Shown here one piece after another: positions 1 through 9,608 of a stretch of DNA of 64,000 bases. The DNA is taken from contig NZ_FOXO01000017.1 of NCBI RefSeq assembly GCF_900115735.1, forward strand, positions 1 through 64,000. Reading direction: 5' to 3'. This DNA comes from Butyrivibrio proteoclasticus. GTDB lineage: Bacteria; Bacillota; Clostridia; Lachnospirales; Lachnospiraceae. How positions within the stretch are numbered: position 1 is the first letter of the stretch; the number at the start of each line of letters is the position of its first letter. Both the position numbers and the translations under genes were made by a program. Below the pieces are notes generated by a model, which searched no databases, was not told the DNA's origin, and was given only the letters and a program-made list of their open reading frames with translations.

Positions 1-1
1 C

Positions 2-3000
2 AATGAAATTGACATTGATGCTCTCAAGGCACATCTTTCATCTCAGCTTACTGCTTATATGGTTCCACAGGCTTTTGTACAGCTGGAGGAGATGCCCCTT
101 ACTGCAAATGGCAAGATTGATAAGAAAGCCCTGCCTGATCCTGGAAAGGAAGAGGAAAAGGTTGTGCTTCCTGAGACTGAGTGCCAGAAGGCTATTCTAG
201 AGATTATAAAGAAGATAATAGGTGAAGTTCCTGTTGGAATCACTACAGATCTTTTTGCTGCAGGTCTTTCATCTCTTGGATGTATAAGACTATGCACAAT
301 GCTGGCAGGGGAGTTTGGCAAGAATGTGACCATCGCCGAACTGTTTGAAACCAAAACAGTTATTGACATAGAAAAGCTTCTGGAGACTAAGGAAGAGGGT
401 GAAGAGTTTGAACTAAGAAAAGAATATCCTCTTTCTATGACTCAGATGGGAATATTTGTTGAGAGCATCCATTACAAAGATTCTACTATCTATAATATAC
501 CGATCCTTTATGAGCTTTCTCCGGAAATAGATATGAACAGGCTCCGTCTGGCAATAGAAAAGACATTGAAAGCTCACCCATATCTGTCTATGACTCTTAT
601 GGTGAATGAAGAAGGAGAAGTATTTGCTGTAAGAAGTGATGAAATAAAGGTGGAAATTTCTGAGGGGACTGTTTTGCCTTCTGATGAGGAACTGGTCAGA
701 CCATTTGATCTGACTTTGGGAGAGCCTCTTTGCAGAATCGGGTTGTTTGCTTCCAATGAGGGTAAATACCTTTTCATTGATACCCATCACATTATAAGTG
801 ACGGTGAATCTTTAAGTATTCTTATGGAAGACATCAACAGGGCATATTTGGGCGAAAATGTTGAAGCAGAGCAGTATACAGGATATGAGGCAGCTGTTGT
901 TGAGAAGAAGAGAAGAAATTCTGACAAATTTGAAAAAGCAAAAGAGTGGCATGATAGAATTTTTGGCAACTGCAAAAAAGTTACTCTTCCTCCAACAGAA
1001 AAAGCAACTGCAACAGATGATGATGGAAACTTCGTTTTGACAGGAAGGATTTCGGCAAATGATATCAGAGCGTTCTGCGAGAAGAACCGTTTGGGTCTAA
1101 ATGCGTTCTTTACCATGGCTATGGGACTTTCGCTGAAAGTATGTACTGGTTCTGAGAATGCAGTATTTGCCTCAATTTATAATGGCCGAAATGACAGCAG
1201 GCTAAACCGTAGTATCGGAATGTTTGTAAAGACCATTCCGGTATCAATAAGTCCTTCACCTCAGATGGATATATCTCATGCAGTAGGTGAATGCCAGAAG
1301 ATGTTGTTAAATGCCATGTCCTGCGATATATTCAGTTTTGCTGAGGTATGCAGCACCTATGGACTTAGTTCTGATGTGCTTTTCGCATATCAGGGAGACC
1401 AGACAGATGATGCTATCCTTATTGGAGGAAAAGAGGCCAAAGAGAAGGAACTCGGACTAGGAGCTTTCAAAGCAAAGTCGCCATTTGGACTTGATATAAA
1501 TCTTAAGGATGATAAGGTGGTCTATGAATTTGAGTATGATACAGAGATGTATGGCAAGACCACGATGGAGCGCTTTTATAAGCTGATGGAAGAGGTAATC
1601 CAAGGACTATTAACCTGCAGAACAGTTGAAGATGTGCTTTCTCTTAGCGAAGTAAAAGAATTCCGGGCAGAACAAGAATTAGTTGAGAAAAAAGATATTC
1701 CGGATACCGTTAAAGATTCTCAGGGGCCAAAAGAAACTGCAGTAGCATTTGAAGGATCGAAGCAACTGGAGGCGCTGACAGAACAGATTCTGGAGATATT
1801 CAGAAAGACATTGAAAAAAGATGATTTCCATTTGGATGATAATTTCTTTGAATATGGTGGAACGTCTCTTTTGGCGGCCAAGGTAATGATGGCCATAATG
1901 GTCAAAGATTATCCTGTAGTTTATCAGGATATATTTAATAAACCAACACCAAGACAGCTTTCTGAGCATCTTTTCTTAAAGATTAAGGATCAGTGGAATG
2001 AAGAAACTGTTCAAAATCAAATAGATCAGACTAATGAGGAAAGTGTAACGGTGAATGAGTATGCAAAAGCCCTTTCCCACAACTTGCCGCAGTATTTGGA
2101 TAATATAAAAACCGAGGGGCTTGGGACAGTTCTTTTGACTGGTGCTACGGGCTTTTTGGGAATTCATGTGCTTAGACAGCTCATTGATTCCGGAACTATG
2201 AAAGTCTACTGTCTGCTTCGTGGTGGTAAAATTGGAGCAATGAGACGACTTAGAGAAAGTTTCTTCTACTACTTCGATGACCTGGACGAGGATTACTTTG
2301 GAAACAGGATAGTTGCAATTGAAGGAGATATCACGGATGCACAGAGCATCAAGAAACTTGAAGAATACGACATTAATACACTTATAAACTGTGCCGCTTC
2401 AGTCAAACACTTTGCAGATCTGGAGTTTCTTAAGAATGTCAATGTATACGGAGTAGCTAACCTTGTTGATTTGTGCCTTAAAAAGGATATTCGTCTGGTG
2501 CATATATCTACGGTTTCAGTATGTGGCGAAAGGGATGTCGGTTCTAATGGAGAGACGACGCTTAGAGAGAATGCCCTTGATATCGGACAGCAGGTAGAAT
2601 CAAATGGTTACGTATATTCGAAGTATCTGGCTGAAAAGCTCATTCTTGATGCTATAGAGGAGAAGGGACTTAATGCAAAGATAATCCGAATGGGTAATCT
2701 CATGAGCAGATATGAAGATGGTGAGTTCCAGATCAACTTTAACACTAATAATTTTATGAATACATTAAAGTCTTACGTGGTTCTTGGGTGCTTCCCTGTG
2801 CAGGACATGGACGAAGAGGATGAATTCTCACCTATTGATGAAGTGGCCAGAGCTACAGTACTGCTGGCAGGAACCAATAGTGAGTTTACTGTTTTTCATG
2901 CCTATAACTCCCATACTATAGAAATGGGAGACCTAGTACAGGCGCTTAATGATAATGACCTGAAAGTGGATGTGGTAGACGAAAAAGAGTTTAATGAAAG

Positions 3001-3220
3001 GCTGAATAGAGCTCTTATGGATGAGCGTATCAACCGTTTTGTTTCACCGCTTGTAAACTATAAAACCGATAATGATGAGAATATTATCGAAAATGATGTA
3101 GATAATAAGTTTACGGTGAAGGCACTTTACAGACTGGGATTCCATTGGCATATTACCGATAATGAATATATCGAAAATGCAATTGCAATGCTAAAAACAT
3201 TAGGATTTTTTGATATCTGA
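2..3220 (+). CDS. Nonribosomal peptide synthetase, C-terminal part (A-T-C-T-reductase), 5' end outside window
   Basis: The reading frame is open from base 2, so this is the 3' part of a larger gene. Visible domains in order: the end of an adenylation domain with the A10-type motif NGKIDKKALP (about residue 40); a thiolation domain with the phosphopantetheine serine in DLFAAGLSSLG (about 95); a condensation domain (about 140-560) with an intact HHIISDG catalytic motif; a second thiolation domain with EYGGTSL (about 620); and a C-terminal thioester reductase with the Rossmann motif TGATGFLG and YLAEK, a YxxxK pair. Such reductase domains release the peptide as an aldehyde or alcohol using NAD(P)H. 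There is no adenylation domain between the condensation and second thiolation domains, so the last module must be loaded in some other way. An Fe-S aldo/keto reductase follows after 14 bp and is probably co-transcribed. The product is unknown. Confidence 0.93.
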   Translation, partial: NEIDIDALKAHLSSQLTAYMVPQAFVQLEEMPLTANGKIDKKALPDPGKEEEKVVLPETECQKAILEIIKKIIGEVPVGITTDLFAAGLSSLGCIRLCTMLAGEFGKNVTIAELFETKTVIDIEKLLETKEEGEEFELRKEYPLSMTQMGIFVESIHYKDSTIYNIPILYELSPEIDMNRLRLAIEKTLKAHPYLSMTLMVNEEGEVFAVRSDEIKVEISEGTVLPSDEELVRPFDLTLGEPLCRIGLFASNEGKYLFIDTHHIISDGESLSILMEDINRAYLGENVEAEQYTGYEAAVVEKKRRNSDKFEKAKEWHDRIFGNCKKVTLPPTEKATATDDDGNFVLTGRISANDIRAFCEKNRLGLNAFFTMAMGLSLKVCTGSENAVFASIYNGRNDSRLNRSIGMFVKTIPVSISPSPQMDISHAVGECQKMLLNAMSCDIFSFAEVCSTYGLSSDVLFAYQGDQTDDAILIGGKEAKEKELGLGAFKAKSPFGLDINLKDDKVVYEFEYDTEMYGKTTMERFYKLMEEVIQGLLTCRTVEDVLSLSEVKEFRAEQELVEKKDIPDTVKDSQGPKETAVAFEGSKQLEALTEQILEIFRKTLKKDDFHLDDNFFEYGGTSLLAAKVMMAIMVKDYPVVYQDIFNKPTPRQLSEHLFLKIKDQWNEETVQNQIDQTNEESVTVNEYAKALSHNLPQYLDNIKTEGLGTVLLTGATGFLGIHVLRQLIDSGTMKVYCLLRGGKIGAMRRLRESFFYYFDDLDEDYFGNRIVAIEGDITDAQSIKKLEEYDINTLINCAASVKHFADLEFLKNVNVYGVANLVDLCLKKDIRLVHISTVSVCGERDVGSNGETTLRENALDIGQQVESNGYVYSKYLAEKLILDAIEEKGLNAKIIRMGNLMSRYEDGEFQINFNTNNFMNTLKSYVVLGCFPVQDMDEEDEFSPIDEVARATVLLAGTNSEFTVFHAYNSHTIEMGDLVQALNDNDLKVDVVDEKEFNERLNRALMDERINRFVSPLVNYKTDNDENIIENDVDNKFTVKALYRLGFHWHITDNEYIENAIAMLKTLGFFDI

Positions 3221-3234
3221 GAGGAGAAAAATCA

Positions 3235-4374
3235 ATGATGGATTTTAAGCCAAAGAAGAAGCTTGGATTTGGGCTAATGCGAATGCCTTTGCTGAATCCT
3301 TCAGATGAAGCATCTGTGGATGTAGAGCAGGTTTGCAAAATGGTGGATATGTTTTTGGAAAGAGGCTTTACCTATTTTGACACTGCCTGGATGTACCATG
3401 ATTTTAATAGTGAAAATGTGGTAAAGGCTGCTTTAGTGGATAGATATCCAAGGAACAACTTTACCCTTGCCACCAAATTACATGGCGAGTATATAAAGAC
3501 CAAAGAGGACAGAAATAGGATTTTTAATGAGCAGCTCAGAAAGACTGGAGCAAGTTTTTTTGACTATTACCTTATCCATGGAATAGATGAAGAACTACTG
3601 GAAATATATGAAAAGTTGGATTGTTTTAACTGGCTTCTTGAAAAAAAGAGGGCTGGACTTGTAAAGCATGCTGGATTCTCTTTTCATGATACTCCTGAGC
3701 TATTAGATGAGATTCTGACAAAACATCCCGAGATGGAGTTTGTACAGTTAATGATCAATTACCTGGATTGGAATAGTGAGTGGGTTCAGTCACGGGCGTG
3801 TTATGAGGTAGCTGTGAAACATGGAAAACCTGTAACTGTAATGGAACCGGTAAGGGGAGGAACCCTTGCTAATCTACCGCAGGATATAGAAATGCTCTTT
3901 AAGGAAAAAGATCCTGCGATGTCAATTCCAAGCTGGGCGATACGATTTGTTGCAAGTCTGGACAATGTAATGGTTGTCCTTTCCGGAATGAGCAGTATAG
4001 CGCAGATGGAGGATAATACCTCTTACATGGAGAATTTTAAAGCTCTTTCAGAGGATGAAAAGAAGTTGTGTTTAAAAGCCGGAGAAAAGCTAATAAGTAA
4101 GCTTGCCATTCCCTGTACCGGTTGTTCCTACTGCACTTCGGGTTGCCCTATGAAAATTTCAATTCCGAAATATTTCAAGATGTACAACGAAAACACCTTT
4201 GATGATCTTGAAGAAAAGGAATGGTCAGTGAAATATGAAGACTATCCGCAACTTTTAGAGAATGGAGGAGGAAAGGTAGCAGATTGCATAGCCTGTGGTC
4301 AGTGTGAGGGTGTTTGTCCTCAGCATATAACTATCATTGAAAATCTAAAAATGATAGCAAGACATATTGAGTAG
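3235..4374 (+). CDS. Aldo/keto reductase with C-terminal 4Fe-4S ferredoxin-like domain
   Basis: A 379-residue protein of the clostridial Fe-S aldo/keto reductase family. The N-terminal TIM barrel shows the usual tetrad: Asp and Tyr in FDTAWMYHD, Lys in LATKL and His in YLIHG. The last 100 residues carry two cysteine clusters (CTGCSYCTSGC and CIACGQCEGVC) that should bind iron-sulfur clusters. ATG codons occur at 3235 and 3238; a GAGAGGAG ribosome site overlapping the NRPS stop serves either. The 14-bp gap to the NRPS suggests one transcript. The enzyme could act on the aldehyde released by the NRPS reductase domain, but that link is inference; homologous enzymes are also found outside biosynthetic clusters. 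Confidence 0.9.
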   Translation: MMDFKPKKKLGFGLMRMPLLNPSDEASVDVEQVCKMVDMFLERGFTYFDTAWMYHDFNSENVVKAALVDRYPRNNFTLATKLHGEYIKTKEDRNRIFNEQLRKTGASFFDYYLIHGIDEELLEIYEKLDCFNWLLEKKRAGLVKHAGFSFHDTPELLDEILTKHPEMEFVQLMINYLDWNSEWVQSRACYEVAVKHGKPVTVMEPVRGGTLANLPQDIEMLFKEKDPAMSIPSWAIRFVASLDNVMVVLSGMSSIAQMEDNTSYMENFKALSEDEKKLCLKAGEKLISKLAIPCTGCSYCTSGCPMKISIPKYFKMYNENTFDDLEEKEWSVKYEDYPQLLENGGGKVADCIACGQCEGVCPQHITIIENLKMIARHIE

Positions 4375-4386
4375 TAACAGAGATAA

Positions 4387-4545
4387 CGTTTTTTGCAACT
4401 TCTTACTTGGGGACTTGGTCACTGGTATTCAAAAAGCTCATTAGGAATGGGCATCTATACAGCAATCGGTGGATTTGTTTTTGGAAGCGCATACCTTCTT
4501 ATAAGAAGAAATATAAAAACAGCCACAGTAGAGAAAAAGATTTAG
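4387..4545 (+). pseudogene. Fragment resembling the C-terminus of a CPBP-family membrane protease
   Basis: A 52-codon open stretch directly after an in-frame stop, with no start codon or ribosome site. Its translation contains TWGLGHWYSK followed by a hydrophobic segment and RRNIKT. This matches the pattern of the last motif (a glycine-rich turn before a histidine) and last membrane helix of CAAX/CPBP proteases. The missing N-terminal four fifths indicate a decayed gene. The assignment rests on about 50 residues and could be wrong. Confidence 0.4.
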
Positions 4546-4547
4546 AA

Positions 4548-4700
4548 GAAAACTATTTAGAGCTTCACTACGATGAGACAGATGATGAGACTGCCGCGGT
4601 ACTTGAGAGGCTGCGTCCAGCCTTGAAGTATATAGAAAGCACAGTAGATGGTAAAAAACTCACCTTAAACCAGAATATAACAGATATCGTAGTCAAATGA
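4548..4700 (+). pseudogene. Fragment resembling the N-terminus of a small LytTR regulator
   Basis: The segment contains ELHYDETDDETAAV and LKYIESTVDGKKL and then stops. Small LytTR proteins of Clostridia begin in a comparable way, with an acidic stretch and later a YIE(S/T)VD motif; the intact LytTR gene at 33384 has YYIETVDDK. The DNA-binding domain is missing. With the preceding fragment it marks a short gene graveyard between the NRPS operon and the sugar-utilisation locus. Confidence 0.3.
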
Positions 4701-4806
4701 TAAAAATATAATCAGGTTCTCAAAGTATAAATTATGGTTTTCAAATTGATATAAATGAAGAGGTCGTTTGGATAGAATTAGTCTATCAACAGGAGGGAGA
4801 AAGGAA

Positions 4807-6306
4807 ATGAAAAAGAAAGCTTTATCACTAATTCTAACAACGGCAATGGCAGCATCACTCCTTACAGGCTGCGGCTCTACTTCAACAAAAGATACCTCGG
4901 AATCTTCATCTTCCGAGACTAAAGAGACTTCTGCAGAGGAATCCAAGGAAGTTGAAAAAATTAAAATCTTTGTTCCTACCGGTGGAAAGGCTGATGATAT
5001 CGAAGAGGTCATGGCGGCTGTGAATGAGATTACGGTTCCGGAAATCGGTGTCGAAGTTGAATTTAAGGCCTATGAGTTTGGACAGTGGTTCCAGCAATAC
5101 TCATTGTTTCTTAGCGGAACCGAGGATGTTGATATTCTGGCCAACTATGGCGGATATCTTAATGCAGTTTCACAGGGGGCTGCTTATGACATGACAGACC
5201 TGATTCAGGAATACGGTCAGGACATAATCGAAAGAGAAGGCGAGTACCTTAAAAGCGGTGAAATCGACGGACGCCAATATGCCGTTCCGATTTATGCAGG
5301 TTATTCCTGGACAATGGGCATGATTTACAGGAAGGACATTGTTGATGAACTTGGACTAACCGAGGCAGCTGAAAAGGCAACAAAGCTTGAGGACTGGGAG
5401 CCAATCCTTGCTGCAGTTAAGGAAGCATACCCCGATATGACACCTTATGTCCTTAACAATGGAACTACAGCACCTAACTTTAAATATGGTACCTGGGATG
5501 ACCTTGGAAATTTCTATGGCGTTCTTATGGATCCTACAAGTGACAAAGAAGTTACAAATGTGTTTGAGTCTGATCAGTATGCTCATCTGTGTAGTGTAAT
5601 GCATGACTGGTACAATAAAGGCTACTGTGACAAAGACATCCAGACTCAGACTGATTCCTTTACAGTTTTGACAAAAAATGATGCAGCATTCTGCACTCTT
5701 GGACAAGCAGATTTCAATACAGCATTTTACCAGTCTACGACATGTAACAAACCCATGGGAGTAACTTTGTTTGGTGATCAGGTAGCTAGAACTTACAACA
5801 ATGTATGCTATACCATCATGTCTAACACAGAGCATCCTGAGGCTGCTATGAAGTTTTTGAATCTCTGGATGTCAAACAAGGATGTGGGCACACTTATAAG
5901 CTATGGTATAGAAGGCAAACATTATGTTCTTGATGAAAATGGAATGGGCAAGTATCCTGACGGCGTAGATGCAGGATCATCAACTTACCACCTTGGCTCA
6001 AACATTTCCAACATCAACAGAATTCTTTGGGAGACAGAAAATCCTGATTACCCTGAGCTTCTTGTTGAACACAATTCTAATGATAAGAAGTCGATTGCGC
6101 TTGGATTCTCTTTCGATACTGCGAATGTAACAAATGAGATTACTCAGCTTGATAATGTATGCAGTAAGTATCAGGCCGGACTTGAGACCGGTACTCTTGA
6201 TCCTGAGCAGTATCTGCCTGAATTTATAAGTGCACTAAAGGATGCCGGACTTGATAAGGTTATTGCAGAAAAGCAGGCACAGCTTGATGCGTTTCTTGCA
6301 CAGTAA
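4807..6306 (+). CDS. Extracellular sugar-binding lipoprotein of a CUT1 ABC transporter
   Basis: A 499-residue solute-binding protein. The start at 4807 is chosen because a purine-rich ribosome site (GGAGGGAG plus AAGGA) precedes it and it begins a signal peptide, MKKKALSLILTTAMAASL, ending in the lipobox LTGC. A Ser/Thr/Glu-rich linker follows, then a family-1 type binding domain (opening IKIFVPTGGKADDIEEVM). It should be anchored outside the membrane and deliver an oligosaccharide to the two permeases downstream. A hairpin terminator separates it from them, which usually gives the binding protein more transcript than the permeases. The substrate cannot be read from sequence; the neighbouring GH2-GH43, GH3 and esterase point to a substituted plant polysaccharide. 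Confidence 0.9.
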   Translation: MKKKALSLILTTAMAASLLTGCGSTSTKDTSESSSSETKETSAEESKEVEKIKIFVPTGGKADDIEEVMAAVNEITVPEIGVEVEFKAYEFGQWFQQYSLFLSGTEDVDILANYGGYLNAVSQGAAYDMTDLIQEYGQDIIEREGEYLKSGEIDGRQYAVPIYAGYSWTMGMIYRKDIVDELGLTEAAEKATKLEDWEPILAAVKEAYPDMTPYVLNNGTTAPNFKYGTWDDLGNFYGVLMDPTSDKEVTNVFESDQYAHLCSVMHDWYNKGYCDKDIQTQTDSFTVLTKNDAAFCTLGQADFNTAFYQSTTCNKPMGVTLFGDQVARTYNNVCYTIMSNTEHPEAAMKFLNLWMSNKDVGTLISYGIEGKHYVLDENGMGKYPDGVDAGSSTYHLGSNISNINRILWETENPDYPELLVEHNSNDKKSIALGFSFDTANVTNEITQLDNVCSKYQAGLETGTLDPEQYLPEFISALKDAGLDKVIAEKQAQLDAFLAQ

Positions 6307-6332
6307 TGATCTGGTAGAGAATTAATACATAT

Positions 6333-6381
6333 AAAAGACACGGTGCCAAGGTGAAAAATTCCTTTACACTGTGTCTTTTTT
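6333..6381 (+). terminator. Intra-operon Rho-independent terminator
   Basis: AAAAGACACGGTG pairs with CACTGTGTCTTTT (one G-T wobble), with a small inner CCAAGG/CCTT pairing and a run of T at the end. It lies between the binding-protein gene and the permease genes and probably acts as a partial attenuator. Confidence 0.75.
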
Positions 6382-6395
6382 AGAGAGGAAATAAA

Positions 6396-7319
6396 ATGTC
6401 TAAATCAAATGCTTTCGTAAAACTGAAAAAATTTCTGCCTTTTTATGTGATGGCACTTCCGGGAATAATATATTTTTTCATTAACAGTTATATACCCATG
6501 GGAGGACTTATCCTTGCTTTTGAAAAATATACGGTAAAAGGAGGGATTTTCGGAAGTCAGAAGGTAGGACTGTCAAACTTCAAATTTTTGTTTTCCAGCG
6601 CAGATGCGTGGCTGATGACTAGAAATACAATTGTTTACAACCTGATATTTATTATACTTGGAACGGTGGTTTCAATAGTAGTTGCATATCTTCTTCATGA
6701 GTTAAAAGGGAATCTTCCAAGAAAACTCTATCAGACAACAATTCTTTTCCCCAGTTTATTATCAATAATTATTGTTTCTTACTTAGTCAACGCAGTTCTT
6801 GCAGGAGATACCGGATTTATTAATAACAATATTCTTATCCCCATGGGGCTAGAGCCAATCTCATTTTACAGTGAGTCAAAGTATTGGCCTTTTATACTTG
6901 TGTTTGTTCATTTGTGGCAGATGACAGGTACAAACTGCATATTATATCTGGCAAATATGTCCGCAATCGATCCTGGACTCTACGAGGCGGCAAGCCTTGA
7001 CGGAGCCAGCAGATGGCACACTTTTATTCATATAACCATACCGTGTCTTATTCCTACTATTATCACACTGACTATACTTGCAGTAGGTAAAATATTCAAT
7101 TCTGATTTCGGTCTCTTTTATCAGGTTCCTATGAACAGCGGAGCCCTCATCAATGTTACACAGACCATTGATACTTATGTTTACAGAGGACTTATGAATA
7201 CGGCCAATATGGGAATGAGCGCCGCTGCTTGTTTCTACCAGTCTGTAGTGGGATTCATTCTGGTGATGATCACAAATCACCTGGTGAAAAAAATCAGCAA
7301 AGAGAATGCAATGTTTTAA
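6396..7319 (+). CDS. Sugar ABC transporter permease (LplB type)
   Basis: A 307-residue integral membrane protein with about six hydrophobic segments. It has the conserved cytoplasmic EAA loop seen as YEAASLDGASRWHTF, the contact site for the ATPase. An AGAGGAA ribosome site precedes the ATG. It pairs with the permease 14 bp downstream. No ATP-binding gene lies in the locus, which is usual for CUT1 systems in Firmicutes that share an MsmX-type ATPase encoded elsewhere (family knowledge). Confidence 0.9.
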   Translation: MSKSNAFVKLKKFLPFYVMALPGIIYFFINSYIPMGGLILAFEKYTVKGGIFGSQKVGLSNFKFLFSSADAWLMTRNTIVYNLIFIILGTVVSIVVAYLLHELKGNLPRKLYQTTILFPSLLSIIIVSYLVNAVLAGDTGFINNNILIPMGLEPISFYSESKYWPFILVFVHLWQMTGTNCILYLANMSAIDPGLYEAASLDGASRWHTFIHITIPCLIPTIITLTILAVGKIFNSDFGLFYQVPMNSGALINVTQTIDTYVYRGLMNTANMGMSAAACFYQSVVGFILVMITNHLVKKISKENAMF

Positions 7320-7333
7320 GGGAGAGAATAAAA

Positions 7334-8218
7334 ATGGTAAAGAATGATAAAGGATTTCAGATCCTTGCCCATGTAGTACTTATATTAATGGCTGTTTTGG
7401 TAATTTTTCCGATTCTGCTCTTATTCATGGCATCAATCTCTGCTGAATCGGATATTATAAAATACGGATATTCACTGGTTCCAAAACACATCGATCTAAC
7501 TTCATATAAGTTTATCTTTTCTGAAGGAAGCGTGTATCATGCATATCTGATTACGATTGTTGTAACTCTTTTTGGCACTGTAGCCGGTGTTATTGTCACA
7601 ACCATGATTTCGTATACTTTGACGGTTCCGGGACTGCCCGGTAAACAGCTTCTTAGCTTTTATGTGCTGTTTACGATGCTTTTTTCAGGGGGACTTGTAC
7701 CAAGCTATATGAGCTGGTGTAACCTTTTTCATATTAAGAATACGCTCTGGGCATTGGTATTCCCATTTATTTTTGTCAGTGCATTTCACATCATGATAAC
7801 AAGGACATATTTCAAAAACAATATTCCACAGGAGATTCTGGAGAGTGCGAGAATGGATGGTCTGTCAGAGTTTGGAATCTTTTTTAGGATGGTGTTGCCG
7901 TTAAGTAAGCCTATTATCGCAACAATTGGCTTTATGAAAGCGCTTATGTACTGGAATGACTGGAAGAACAGTCTCTATTTTGTGACAGACAAGCAGTTTG
8001 TCAGCATTCAGGCACTTCTTAACAACATGCTCACCAATGTCCAATATCTTTCACAGTCAATGGATGCTTCACTTGGTGCGACTGACATGGTAAACATACC
8101 GACATTGGGAATACGTATGGCGATTGCTGTAGTTGGAATGCTGCCCATGGTTGCGCTATATCCATTCTTCCAGAAGTACTATATGGAAGGACTTACAGTA
8201 GGCGCTGTTAAGGGATGA
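7334..8218 (+). CDS. Sugar ABC transporter permease (YtcP/AraQ type)
   Basis: A 294-residue membrane protein. The ATG at 7334 follows a GGGAGAG ribosome site and opens the usual short cytoplasmic leader before the first helix (LILMAVLVIFPILLLF). The EAA loop is visible as ESARMDGLSEFGIF. With the preceding permease it forms the membrane channel of the transporter. It ends a few bases before the esterase gene, so transport and hydrolysis genes are likely co-transcribed. Confidence 0.9.
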   Translation: MVKNDKGFQILAHVVLILMAVLVIFPILLLFMASISAESDIIKYGYSLVPKHIDLTSYKFIFSEGSVYHAYLITIVVTLFGTVAGVIVTTMISYTLTVPGLPGKQLLSFYVLFTMLFSGGLVPSYMSWCNLFHIKNTLWALVFPFIFVSAFHIMITRTYFKNNIPQEILESARMDGLSEFGIFFRMVLPLSKPIIATIGFMKALMYWNDWKNSLYFVTDKQFVSIQALLNNMLTNVQYLSQSMDASLGATDMVNIPTLGIRMAIAVVGMLPMVALYPFFQKYYMEGLTVGAVKG

Positions 8219-8233
8219 TGATTGGAGAGTATA

Positions 8234-9583
8234 ATGGTAGTTGAGACAAAATATGGAAAAATAGAAGGCTTTACCGAAAACAGACTTGTTGTATTTAACG
8301 GGGTTCCCTATGCACAGCCTCCCATTGGAGAAAAAAGGTTTAAGAAACCATTTCCACTTAAAGCCTGGAGTGGGATTTATAAGGCGGATAAGTTTTCGGC
8401 ACATGCCATGCAGGGACCAAAACGCGGCGGATTTTATGATAAAGAATTCTATTCAGATCCAAGGTTCGATACACCGGAGAGTGAGGATTGTCTGTATCTG
8501 AATATTCGAATTCCTGAGGGCAGATGTAGGAAGGGAGAAAATCTTCCTGTTGCTGTTTACGTTCACGGCGGGGCTTTTTTAGGCGGCGCAGGATCAAACC
8601 TTCCTTTTATATGTGATAAGATCTGTGAAAGAGGCGTTATAGCAGTAACGTTGAATTATCGCCTTGGTGCTTTGGGTTTTTTAAGTCATCCTTTGATAGC
8701 ATCGGAGGGTGAAAATGAAGCAGGTGGCAATTTCGGGCTTTGGGATCAACTTGAAGCATTTAAGTGGATTAATGAAAATATCTCCGATTTCGGAGGGGAT
8801 CCTGACAATATCACGGCATTTGGACAGTCTGCCGGAGCCATGAGCCTGCAGGCACTGGCCCATACTACAAAGATGCAGGGGCTGTGTAACAGGATGATTC
8901 TTCAAAGCGGCGGTGGATACAAAAATCCGCTGGGAGAACTTAGAACACTTGATAAGGCTAAGGAGATAGGTGAATTTTTCTTTGAAGAGCTTGGAATTGA
9001 CACGAAAAGATGTCTAAGTGATGAAACATACAAAGAAAATGCGCTCAAACAATTGTATACTATCAGTGAAGAACAACTTATGCAGAAGGTTGGCAATGTA
9101 ATTGGTCGCAGTTTTCAGGAAAAAAAAGGAATGCCATTTGTTCCTGTGATAGATGGTGAACTTTTAAAGGATAGCCTGGATGAGCTTACTCGTGAAGGGA
9201 AATACTTAAAGATTCCTTATATTCTTGGGTGTAATGGCGACGATATGACAACGGAGGGAATTGAAATAAAGTGTCCCGAAACTAACCCAATGCATGCAGC
9301 TGACATTGAATTTGCCAAAAGAGCAGGTGGATACGTTTATTATTTTGACAGAAAGCTTCCGGGAGATGATGCAGGTTCTTTTCATTCTGCAGAACTTTGG
9401 TATGTTTTTGGAAGTCTTAAGTACTGTTGGCGCCCTTTTGAAAAGAGAGATTACGAACTTTCCGATAAGATGATCACTTACTGGACGAATTTTATGAAAA
9501 CCGGAAATCCTAATATTCCTGATAATAGAGAGGAGTTTTGGGAAGAGTGTGGCGACAGCGGAAGGTTCATCACTTTGGAATAA
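8234..9583 (+). CDS. Carboxylesterase type B family protein
   Basis: A 449-residue alpha/beta hydrolase of the type B carboxylesterase family. Evidence: the N-terminal pattern FNGVPYAQPPIG, the oxyanion region HGGAFLGG, the nucleophile elbow FGQSAGA with serine at about residue 199, and a likely catalytic histidine in FHSAELWYVFG. It is somewhat shorter than typical family members (about 500). The ATG at 8234 has a GGAGAG ribosome site 4-5 bases upstream; a TTG at 8222 is an alternative. There is no signal peptide, so it probably removes ester groups from imported oligosaccharides in the cytoplasm. The substrate is inferred from context only. Confidence 0.88.
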   Translation: MVVETKYGKIEGFTENRLVVFNGVPYAQPPIGEKRFKKPFPLKAWSGIYKADKFSAHAMQGPKRGGFYDKEFYSDPRFDTPESEDCLYLNIRIPEGRCRKGENLPVAVYVHGGAFLGGAGSNLPFICDKICERGVIAVTLNYRLGALGFLSHPLIASEGENEAGGNFGLWDQLEAFKWINENISDFGGDPDNITAFGQSAGAMSLQALAHTTKMQGLCNRMILQSGGGYKNPLGELRTLDKAKEIGEFFFEELGIDTKRCLSDETYKENALKQLYTISEEQLMQKVGNVIGRSFQEKKGMPFVPVIDGELLKDSLDELTREGKYLKIPYILGCNGDDMTTEGIEIKCPETNPMHAADIEFAKRAGGYVYYFDRKLPGDDAGSFHSAELWYVFGSLKYCWRPFEKRDYELSDKMITYWTNFMKTGNPNIPDNREEFWEECGDSGRFITLE

Positions 9584-9608
9584 TATATTAATAACGATTG
9601 GATACATT

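Noticed and set aside
4407-4547. Start of a 97-codon frame covering 4407-4700
   Set aside because: The first half overlaps a better coding-like frame (membrane-protease fragment) in another phase; only the second half looks like protein.
5356-5835. 159-codon minus-strand frame inside the sugar-binding protein gene
   Set aside because: Antisense shadow of a well-supported gene; no start signals on that strand.
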